Below are positions 26,486 to 33,072 of a stretch of DNA of 64,000 nucleotides, one piece after another; the first letter of the stretch is position 1; each line of letters opens with the position of its first letter. Both the position numbers and the translations under genes were made by a program. This DNA is from Clostridiales bacterium (GTDB lineage Bacteria; Bacillota; Clostridia; Clostridiales; Clostridiaceae): NCBI GenBank assembly GCA_012519845.1, contig JAAYPK010000102.1:23779-87778 (forward strand), given 5' to 3'. Below the pieces are notes generated by a model that saw nothing but the letters and a program-made list of their open reading frames with translations, did no database searches and was not told the DNA's origin.

Positions 26486-26526
26486 AACAAAGGCATTATC
26501 TTTTAGATATAAATAACGCCTTTGTT
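26486..26526 (-). terminator. Hairpin terminator or attenuator before the binding protein gene
   Basis: AACAAAGGCGTTAT ... ATAATGCCTTTGTT on the minus strand, followed by TTATTTTAT, lies 18 bp after the AEC carrier stop and 26 bp before the binding-protein start. No promoter fits between it and the start, so importer expression requires read-through. Confidence 0.8.
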
Positions 26527-26544
26527 AAAACTAACTCTTTTTTT

Positions 26545-27456
26545 TTATAATACATTCATTAAGATAATGAATAATGCTAAACTAATTGGAACTGAAAGTG
26601 AACATACACCTCCGTATACTGAAGATTTACATCCTAGTAAATTACAATAACATGGTGAAATACTTGTTACTGGAGCCACTATACACATTGCAATAATTTT
26701 CTTTTCTAAATAAGTGAAATCCATGAAAAACCATATTATTGCTGCAATGATAATACCAATTAAAAATCTTAATACTAATATTTTAAATATATCTCCTATG
26801 TCCTCCTTTGATATATTAATCTCAAAGGTGATTCCTATCATAATCATTGTAATAATTATTGATGGCGAACCAATCATTGCAGTTATATTATTTATTGTTT
26901 CTGGCATCCTTAATCCTATTACTGATATTAATAACATTACTATATAAGTGTCAAAAGGAACTGATTTAAAAAGATTTTTTAAAAATAATTTAACTCCCTT
27001 GTTATTGAATCTTTCTTTTTTGATTATCCCATCAACTAATGGAAATATTCCTCCAACTGACATTACACAATTACCAATGTCAAAAATACTTGCTGTAACT
27101 ACTGCTTCTATAGGTAAAAACGCAGATACAAATGGTATTGTAAATGCTCCAATATTATATCCAGAACACTGAATCATATATAATGCTCTGTCACTTTCTC
27201 TTCTACCTTTAGTAATGATATAACCTATAGTTATCATAATAATATTGGCTAAAAGTCCTATTAAAAAGAAAATCACCATATTACTTGAAAAAGTAAAACT
27301 TCTAAAGTTTGAAATAAATGCACAAGGAAGCATAATATACATAAGCATTTTTCCCAATATATCTTTGCTACTCTCATTAAATACTCCAACCTTTTTTAAG
27401 AAGTAACCATAAGCAATTAAGAACATATATCCTAAGGATTTAACTATAAGGTCCAT
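26545..27456 (-). CDS. AEC family (auxin efflux carrier-like) transporter
   Basis: Inner-membrane carrier of the AEC family with about ten membrane segments in two repeats of five. Bacterial members move organic acids such as malate or malonate. The N-terminal AYGYFLKKVGVFNE is followed by the first-repeat MLPCAFISNF, and a second-repeat copy sits near APVTSISPCYCNLLGC. The length of 303 aa is normal. ATG 27456 follows AGGGGGAAG. Within the island it is a candidate exporter of the end product (alcohol-acid or sulfonate) or a second importer. It has its own promoter (27569-27597) and leader hairpin. Confidence 0.85.
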   Translation of the reverse strand: MDLIVKSLGYMFLIAYGYFLKKVGVFNESSKDILGKMLMYIMLPCAFISNFRSFTFSSNMVIFFLIGLLANIIMITIGYIITKGRRESDRALYMIQCSGYNIGAFTIPFVSAFLPIEAVVTASIFDIGNCVMSVGGIFPLVDGIIKKERFNNKGVKLFLKNLFKSVPFDTYIVMLLISVIGLRMPETINNITAMIGSPSIIITMIMIGITFEINISKEDIGDIFKILVLRFLIGIIIAAIIWFFMDFTYLEKKIIAMCIVAPVTSISPCYCNLLGCKSSVYGGVCSLSVPISLALFIILMNVL

Positions 27457-27491
27457 TCATATATCTTCCCCCTTTTTACTAAAAGTAAAAA

Positions 27492-27525
27492 AGCGAAGAT
27501 ATCCTGTAAAATAGGCACCTTCGCT
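27492..27525 (-). terminator. Hairpin terminator or attenuator before the AEC carrier gene
   Basis: AGCGAAG ... CTTCGCT with inner partial pairing (CCT/AGG), followed on the minus strand by TTTTT. It lies downstream of a good promoter and about 35 bp before the AEC start codon, so it can attenuate that transcript as well as end the M20 transcript. Confidence 0.8.
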
Positions 27526-27568
27526 CTAAATAACTATATTTTGTTTTGCATTTCCTTTGTATATGTTA

Positions 27569-27597
27569 ACTATAACAATATTTGCTCGTATATTCAA
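27569..27597 (-). promoter_or_regulatory. Sigma-A promoter for the AEC carrier/importer genes
   Basis: TTGAAT (27592-27597), 17-bp spacer, TATAGT (27569-27574) on the minus strand. The predicted start lies upstream of the 27492-27525 hairpin. Confidence 0.65.
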
Positions 27598-27616
27598 TCA
27601 CATATTGCCTAATTAA

Positions 27617-27633
27617 TTTTGTTAAATTGCACA
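27617..27633. promoter_or_regulatory. Shared 17-bp motif, copy 2 (candidate PucR site)
   Basis: Minus strand TGTGCAATTTAACAAAA, matching the copy at 29095-29111 at 16 of 17 positions. It lies upstream of the AEC promoter. Assignment to the PucR-type regulator is inference from position only. Confidence 0.45.
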
Positions 27634-27640
27634 ATACTTT

Positions 27641-28951
27641 TTACAAATTGAAGTCTGATTTGTCCAAATTACCCATTTCTAAAAATATTGATACATTTCC
27701 ACTTAAAGCTTTTACCATATAATCAATCCTAACTTTATCTACTGGTCTATGACAATAAAATTCTTGCATTGGAGAATATCCAACAGCAGGCTTTTTCTCT
27801 CTTCCGCAAATTACTGACAAGTCTGTTCCAAAATCCCAATATCCATATTTAACTTCTTGCCCAATAGCTTCAATTCCCCTAGCCGCTGCCTTAGTGAAAG
27901 GATGATCTTTTTCTATCTTCCAAGCTTCCTTTACATTAGGTAAAGTTTCAGTAATACCTGTATAGGTAGTTCTAGGTTCCTTTGAAATTGATACTGTTGC
28001 TCTAAAATCCTTGTCTTCCTTGGCTATTTCATCAATTATTCCTTGTATCTCTGCTACACAGCTATCATATGTTTCTCCTGGCACAAACCTTCTATCATAA
28101 ATAATGTTACATCTATCTGGAACAATACATAATGCACCTGGAGTACAATTAATTATAGTTAATGCTATACTTGAATCTCCTAAATCTTTATCACTTTTAT
28201 GATTTTTAGCCATAAATTCCTCTACTTTATCAATAAGCTTAGTAGATTTATTTACTGCATTAACTCCTAACCAAGGAGCACTACCATGGGAAGTAACTCC
28301 TGAAACTGTAACTTTAATTTCAACTCTACCTCTATGTCCTAAATATAATTTTAAGGAGGTAGCTTCACAGGATACAACTCCATCAAATTCTATATTGTGT
28401 TTTGGGAAAGTATCATCTATTAATTTAATCATTCCTAATTGCTCTGCTGGTTCTTCTAATACAACTCCAGTAAAAATAAACCTCCCCTTTATTTTATATC
28501 CCATTTCTCTTAACTTTAATAATATCTTTCCTGAATATACCTGACAAGCACCTCCACCTTTTACATCGGCTGCTGCTCTTCCATGTATTACTTCCACCAT
28601 TTCATATCCATCTCTATCTTGGTTTTCCATTTCATCTATATCTATTACTGCTCCATAAGGATCATATCCTTTCCACTCACTATAATCACCAGTATCAACA
28701 TGATCCATGTGCCCGTTATACATAATTGTAGGACCTTCTTCATTACCGTTAATTATTCCTATAACATTTCCGTAATCATCTCTAAAAACTTCATCATATC
28801 CCAATTTTTCCATTTCAGCCAAATATAAATCAGCCACTCCCTTTTCTTGTCCTGATAACGCTGGACATTTAATAAGCCTTTGGGCAAAGCTTACCATATC
28901 ACCCTTAATTTCTTCTGCTATCTTTAAAATAACTTTATTTACATCTTCCAT
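27641..28951 (-). CDS. M20 family metallohydrolase (YgeY/ArgE-like)
   Basis: Zinc-dependent deacylase or peptidase of family M20, probably cytoplasmic. Metal ligands visible are His81 and Asp83 in NGHMDHVD, Asp129 in ADVKGGG, and the catalytic pair Glu166-Glu167 in LEEPAE. A dimerisation (lid) domain occupies the middle (about 200-320). The sequence resembles the YgeY group, named from selenium/purine-related clusters in enterobacteria, more than classical PepT. 436 aa. ATG 28951 follows GGAGG. It is the first structural gene after the PucR regulator and has its own promoter and leader hairpin. Expected role: removal of an N-acyl or amino-acyl group in the island's pathway. Confidence 0.88.
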   Translation of the reverse strand: MEDVNKVILKIAEEIKGDMVSFAQRLIKCPALSGQEKGVADLYLAEMEKLGYDEVFRDDYGNVIGIINGNEEGPTIMYNGHMDHVDTGDYSEWKGYDPYGAVIDIDEMENQDRDGYEMVEVIHGRAAADVKGGGACQVYSGKILLKLREMGYKIKGRFIFTGVVLEEPAEQLGMIKLIDDTFPKHNIEFDGVVSCEATSLKLYLGHRGRVEIKVTVSGVTSHGSAPWLGVNAVNKSTKLIDKVEEFMAKNHKSDKDLGDSSIALTIINCTPGALCIVPDRCNIIYDRRFVPGETYDSCVAEIQGIIDEIAKEDKDFRATVSISKEPRTTYTGITETLPNVKEAWKIEKDHPFTKAAARGIEAIGQEVKYGYWDFGTDLSVICGREKKPAVGYSPMQEFYCHRPVDKVRIDYMVKALSGNVSIFLEMGNLDKSDFNL

Positions 28952-28981
28952 TTCTTATCCTCCTTATATCCTATAAAAAAA

Positions 28982-29010
28982 CAAAGACGCATTAAATTAA
29001 TGCGTCTTTG
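28982..29010 (-). terminator. Hairpin terminator or attenuator before the M20 gene
   Basis: CAAAGACGCATTAA ... TTAATGCGTCTTTG on the minus strand, followed by TTTTTTT. It lies between a consensus promoter (29075-29103) and the M20 ribosome site, so the M20 transcript must read through it. It also ends the pucR transcript. Confidence 0.9.
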
Positions 29011-29074
29011 CTTAACAATTATCTTTTCTAAATTATATCAGAAATATTATTATTTTTGTTATAAAAAGGCTTTA

Positions 29075-29111
29075 ATTGTATAAACATATAAATTTTTTGT
29101 CAAATTGCACA
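29075..29111 (-). promoter_or_regulatory. M20 promoter overlapped by shared 17-bp motif, copy 1
   Basis: Consensus TTGACA (29098-29103), 17-bp spacer and TACAAT (29075-29080) on the minus strand. The motif TGTGCAATTTGACAAAA (29095-29111) overlaps the -35 box and recurs once upstream of the AEC gene. This suggests control, possibly repression, by a DNA-binding protein such as the adjacent PucR regulator. Confidence 0.75.
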
Positions 29112-29120
29112 TAAATATTT

Positions 29121-30272
29121 CTAAATTATATCTTTAATATAATAACAAAGTAAAAATTTTAATTTTACCTCTAATTCCCCCAAATCTAACCCTGTTATCT
29201 TTCTAATTTTATTTATTTGATAGTTTACAGTATTCCTATGAACAAACATTTTATTTGCAACAACTTGTACATTTCCATTATTCTCTAAATAAAATTTCAA
29301 AGTTTCAGCATAATTATTTCCTGTTTCAGCATCATAGTTCTCAATTGGTTTTAAAATGGCATTATAAAATTGCCTTAATACACTGTAGTCACTTTCCTCC
29401 ACTAATAACTGATATATTCCTAAATCATCATAGTACATAACTTTTTGATTTTTCCTTATAGCAAGCTTTATAGTTTCCATTGATCTATTAAATCCCTTAT
29501 TAAGAGATTTTATTCCAACATCGGTAGAGCTTACTCCAACAATAAATTTATCTGGTTTAGAAGAAAGATACTGCCTGTCAAGCTCTGATATAAAATTCTT
29601 AATATCTTCCTTTGTATAATCTGACAACAAAACTACTCTATACTTATCATAAGTAAATAAAACTATTAAATCACTAATTCTATTAGCTATTTTTTCAATA
29701 TAGAATTTTAAATTTGAATCAGTTGATGCATCTTCATTTTCATCTACGTTATAAATTATAACGAAAGTATAATTACCCTTTGCATGAAAACATCTTCGCT
29801 CTAATAAATATACATATTTAGAATAGTCCTCATTATTAAATATTATATCCTTAAATACACTTACTATATCTTGTTCCACCTGATCGCTTTGCACTATCCT
29901 CTTACAAAAATCTCTAGTTATATCTACAAGTCTTGTTTCCCAAGGCACTGAATATAATGGAAAATCATTATCATTACAATATTTAATTACTTCTTTAGGT
30001 ATTTCCTTAATATAGGGTCCTATATTTATTACTAACCCACTTACCTTCATCTCATTTAGTTTCTTTACAATACTCATCAACCACTCTCTTCCAGAACAAG
30101 CTATACCTGTACTAAACACCAATTCATTACCATGTAAAAATGAACATACTTCTTCATCTTCTATTATATGAACCCATTGAACAACATTTTTTATTCCTTT
30201 TTTCCCAGCTTCAAGTTTCATATTGTAAAGAATTCCAGATTGTTTCATTATTTTTTCTAAAGTAATTGACAT
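29121..30272 (-). CDS. PucR family transcriptional regulator
   Basis: Transcription factor of the PucR/CdaR-like group, many of which control nitrogen-compound catabolism and respond to the pathway substrate. The N-terminal PucR sensor domain (about residues 1-125) contains HIIEDEEVCSFLHGNELVFSTG. A GGDEF-like middle region follows, and the C-terminal helix-turn-helix (about 320-383) contains NVQVVANKMFVHRNTVNYQINKI. Start is ATG 30272 after AGGTGGG. It heads the amide island, transcribed the same way, and most likely regulates it. Length 383 aa, normal. Confidence 0.92.
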   Translation of the reverse strand: MSITLEKIMKQSGILYNMKLEAGKKGIKNVVQWVHIIEDEEVCSFLHGNELVFSTGIACSGREWLMSIVKKLNEMKVSGLVINIGPYIKEIPKEVIKYCNDNDFPLYSVPWETRLVDITRDFCKRIVQSDQVEQDIVSVFKDIIFNNEDYSKYVYLLERRCFHAKGNYTFVIIYNVDENEDASTDSNLKFYIEKIANRISDLIVLFTYDKYRVVLLSDYTKEDIKNFISELDRQYLSSKPDKFIVGVSSTDVGIKSLNKGFNRSMETIKLAIRKNQKVMYYDDLGIYQLLVEESDYSVLRQFYNAILKPIENYDAETGNNYAETLKFYLENNGNVQVVANKMFVHRNTVNYQINKIRKITGLDLGELEVKLKFLLCYYIKDII

Positions 30273-30411
30273 AATTCCCACCTAATTTCATCCTAATGTT
30301 TATGTTTCATAAATATATTATAAAACAATATAACTAATATACAACTTTATTGTAATAATTTATAACATATTAATATTTATTTGTATATATGTAACATTTA
30401 TTATCATAAAA

Positions 30412-30460
30412 AAAGAACATTGCTACATATTTATTTAAAATATTTTGCAACATGTTCTTT
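30412..30460 (-). terminator. Terminator after the XRE/S24-like gene
   Basis: AAAGAACATGTTGC ... GCAATGTTCTTT on the minus strand with a short mismatch, followed by TTTTATGAT and preceded on the other side by seven A. It begins 9 bp after the stop. Confidence 0.85.
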
Positions 30461-30468
30461 CCTTAATA

Positions 30469-31155
30469 TTAGTATAAATTTATTTCTATTCTTTCTAATT
30501 TAGCTATTACACTTATATTATTCAATTCTGTAGTTTCTGTTAACATATTTCCATTGTTACTTACTAATAATATCTTAGAATTCCCTAATACTTTAATTTG
30601 TCTAATTACTCTTTCTCCTTTATTCTCCAACAAATAAATACCATTGTTTGTTACTTCCTTTACTAAATGAGCAAAAGCAATATCTCCTTCCATCATTCTA
30701 AAGCCTAACATATCATTATCTTGAATTTTAATATATAGAACTTTATCAACAGGATATCCTTCAACTTTATTAGAATGAATTGGAAGCTCCCTATATCCTA
30801 ATTTTGATTTTAAGGAATAATCGTAGATACTAACATTTTTTAATACTGAAGAAAAAGCATCAGTCCAAAGCTCTGAAGTTTCTCCTAATGTTTTAACAAC
30901 TTTCTTTTTATCTTGAAATTTATTTTCTTTTTCTTCTTTTTCTAAGGCTTCATCAGTTACCACCATATTTATTTCTTTTAGGTCTACTTTTAAGATTTTA
31001 GAAGCTTTTTCGATATAACTTTCTTGAACAATCCTTTTACCAATTTCCACTTCATTAATAAATTTTTCAGAAACACCAAGCTTTTTAGCCAAATTCTTTT
31101 GCGTAACTCCTGCTTTAAGTCTAGCACTTTTCAGAGTTTCCCCTACCCTACTCAC
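30469..31155 (-). CDS. XRE-type regulator with S24-like C-terminal domain
   Basis: Predicted DNA-binding regulator of 228 aa. Residues 5-60 form a Cro/CI-type helix-turn-helix (AGVTQKNLAKKLGVSEKFINEVEIGKR). Residues about 138-228 resemble the LexA/CI C-terminal domain. The catalytic dyad seems lost: the position of the usual Ser in GDSM reads Asp148 (QDNDM), and the usual Lys reads Arg185 (VIRQI), so self-cleavage is unlikely and the domain may only dimerise. Translation starts at GTG 31155 after AAAGGAAG. Only 2 bp separate it from the DUF3783 gene. No phage genes surround it, so it is a resident regulator of unknown targets. Confidence 0.8.
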   Translation of the reverse strand: MSRVGETLKSARLKAGVTQKNLAKKLGVSEKFINEVEIGKRIVQESYIEKASKILKVDLKEINMVVTDEALEKEEKENKFQDKKKVVKTLGETSELWTDAFSSVLKNVSIYDYSLKSKLGYRELPIHSNKVEGYPVDKVLYIKIQDNDMLGFRMMEGDIAFAHLVKEVTNNGIYLLENKGERVIRQIKVLGNSKILLVSNNGNMLTETTELNNISVIAKLERIEINLY

Positions 31156-31157
31156 AA

Positions 31158-31523
31158 TTATCTTCCTTTCTTTTGATTATTTGCCCATTCTTTTTCTTCA
31201 ATAAGATGATTAATAAGATATGCAAAACTCCAATTCCTAGAAATAGGTGTAACAACAGCTAATATACCATCTTTTGTAATAGTTCTAATATCCTTTACAC
31301 CCTTCTTTACTGAAGAATCATCATAATTGTTAAATAATAGTACCTTCTCATCTGGCACATCTTTACTTACTACCTCAATCTTTAACCCCTCTACAATATC
31401 TTTAATTTTCATAGAAGTCATTTCTTTTGAAATTATTTTTACCTTGTGATTTAAATTTTCTAATTTAGAAATTTCTTCTGCTGATAGACCATAAGCTAAA
31501 ATACACTTATTATTACTTAACAT
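31158..31523 (-). CDS. DUF3783 domain protein
   Basis: Small protein of 121 aa of unknown function. The order of elements fits DUF3783: an N-terminal CILAYGLSAEEISKLENL, a central VLLFNNYDDSSVKKGV, and a C-terminal ILAVVTPISRNWSFAYLINHLIEEKEW. No membrane segment or signal peptide is visible. It is encoded between cyclophilin and the XRE regulator, with a 13-bp gap upstream and 2 bp downstream, in a probable operon murI-cyclophilin-DUF3783-XRE. Confidence 0.75.
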   Translation of the reverse strand: MLSNNKCILAYGLSAEEISKLENLNHKVKIISKEMTSMKIKDIVEGLKIEVVSKDVPDEKVLLFNNYDDSSVKKGVKDIRTITKDGILAVVTPISRNWSFAYLINHLIEEKEWANNQKKGR

Positions 31524-31536
31524 ATTTTTCTCCCTT

Positions 31537-32058
31537 TTATTCTATAATTTCTGGCTCATTATATTTTACTCCAAAGGTTTCAACTTCAACCTTCTTAATA
31601 ACCTGATCCTCATAAGGTCTGTCTTGATAATCTGTTTTTACATTTACTATATTATCAACCACTTCTATTCCTTCAATTACCTTACCAAAGGAAGCATATT
31701 GTCCATCTAAATGTGGTGCATCTGCAACCATAATAAAGAATTGGCTACCTGCTGAATTGGGATCCATTGTTCTTGCCATTGACAAAACACCTCTTGAATG
31801 ATTTAAATCATTTTTAAATCCATTTCTTGTGAATTCTCCTTTTATACTATACCCTGGTCCACCAGTTCCATTTCCATCAGGGCATCCACCTTGAATCATA
31901 AATCCTGGGATTACTCTATGAAATATTATTCCATCATAAAAGCCTCTATTTATTAGATCAATAAAATTATTTACTGTATTAGGTGCTATTTCTGGATATA
32001 GCTCTGCCTTAATAACTCCTCCATCATTCATGGTTATTGTTACTATTGGATTTGTCAT
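31537..32058 (-). CDS. Peptidyl-prolyl cis-trans isomerase, cyclophilin type
   Basis: Cytoplasmic cyclophilin (PpiB-like) that isomerises Xaa-Pro bonds. The core motifs are FHRVIPGFMIQGGCPDGNGTGGPGY, SMARTMDPNSAGSQFFIM and APHLDGQYASFGKVIEG, with the catalytic Arg in FHRV. 173 aa, full length. Start is ATG 32058 after AAAGGTGG; the frame's ATG six codons earlier is within that ribosome site. It lies directly after murI. Confidence 0.95.
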   Translation of the reverse strand: MTNPIVTITMNDGGVIKAELYPEIAPNTVNNFIDLINRGFYDGIIFHRVIPGFMIQGGCPDGNGTGGPGYSIKGEFTRNGFKNDLNHSRGVLSMARTMDPNSAGSQFFIMVADAPHLDGQYASFGKVIEGIEVVDNIVNVKTDYQDRPYEDQVIKKVEVETFGVKYNEPEIIE

Positions 32059-32076
32059 GTTTTTTCCACCTTTCAT

Positions 32077-32850
32077 TTAACTAAATAATAATTTATTTGA
32101 GATATTAATAATATCATCTCCTGGAAGAGAATTATATATATCTATTTTTCCTTTTTCATTAGAATTGCTTATTAAATCAGCCTCAATTAACCTTCTTTTA
32201 AGTTCCCTGCAAGTTCCCATACCCCCATCTATAATAGGAATATCATCACCAACAATTTCTTGAATTGTATCCTTAATAAAAGGATAATGAGTGCATCCTA
32301 ATACTATTGCCCCTATTTCATCACTATTATAGTATTTGTATTTTTCTCTAATATATTCCTTTAATTCTACACTGCTAAAGTTTCCAGCCTCAATAAACTC
32401 CATAAGACCTGCACAAGGCATAGGAATAATCTTTGCTTCATTTTTAAATCTATTTATTAAATTATTAAATTTTTCTTCTTTTATCGTCATTGGAGTAGCC
32501 ATTATTATTATAGCTTTATTTGTATTTAATTTAACAGCAGGCTTAACTGCCGGCTCAATACCAACTATAGGAACATCAGGATAATCTAGCCTTAGACTAG
32601 CTACAGCTGCGCTTGTTGCAGTATTACATGCAATAACTAATGCCTTAGCTCCCTTTTTTAATAGAAATTCTACAGCTTTATATGTAAGCTCCTTTACCTC
32701 TAATACATTTTTGATTCCATAGGGTGCATTTTTTGAATCTCCAAAATATATATAATTTTCATTAGGCATTATTTCAAGTGCTGATTTCAAAACACTTAAT
32801 CCACCTACTCCCGAATCAAAAAAACCTATAGGCATACTTCTCTTGTCCAA
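32077..32850 (-). CDS. murI: Glutamate racemase
   Basis: Makes D-glutamate for peptidoglycan by cofactor-independent racemisation with two cysteines. Motifs: GFFDSGVGGLSV near residue 10, first catalytic Cys in ALVIACNTATSAA, and second catalytic Cys in VLGCTHYPF. I place the start at TTG 32850, seven bases after GGAGGG; a TTG five codons earlier overlaps the ribosome site. About 257 aa. It is followed by cyclophilin and read divergently from the glutamine synthetase gene. Confidence 0.95.
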   Translation of the reverse strand: MDKRSMPIGFFDSGVGGLSVLKSALEIMPNENYIYFGDSKNAPYGIKNVLEVKELTYKAVEFLLKKGAKALVIACNTATSAAVASLRLDYPDVPIVGIEPAVKPAVKLNTNKAIIIMATPMTIKEEKFNNLINRFKNEAKIIPMPCAGLMEFIEAGNFSSVELKEYIREKYKYYNSDEIGAIVLGCTHYPFIKDTIQEIVGDDIPIIDGGMGTCRELKRRLIEADLISNSNEKGKIDIYNSLPGDDIINISNKLLFS

Positions 32851-32940
32851 GATATATCCCTCCAATTTAATTACTCTATTATTTATTTTATAACTTTAAT
32901 CTTAATAAATCCATATTTATTATAAGATAGTATAAATATA

Positions 32941-32969
32941 TTGACATTATCATACCTATATAATAGAAT
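32941..32969 (+). promoter_or_regulatory. Sigma-A promoter for glutamine synthetase
   Basis: TTGACA (32941-32946), 17-bp spacer, TAGAAT (32964-32969). The leader of about 95 bases that follows contains a 7-bp perfect palindrome, ATTCGAA-attg-TTCGAAT, at 33001-33018, a candidate operator or small hairpin. Confidence 0.75.
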
Positions 32970-33072
32970 TCAAGTGTGTTACGAAAGTTGTATTAATTTT
33001 ATTCGAAATTGTTCGAATTGGGGAAAGGATGTGAAAAGTTCTTCTATATTTATTTTAGGAGAATGATTAATT

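Noticed and set aside
33001..33018. GlnR/TnrA-type or ANTAR hexaloop site in the glutamine synthetase leader
   Set aside because: The ATTCGAA palindrome does not fit TGTNAN7TNACA, and no paired hexaloop hairpins were evident.
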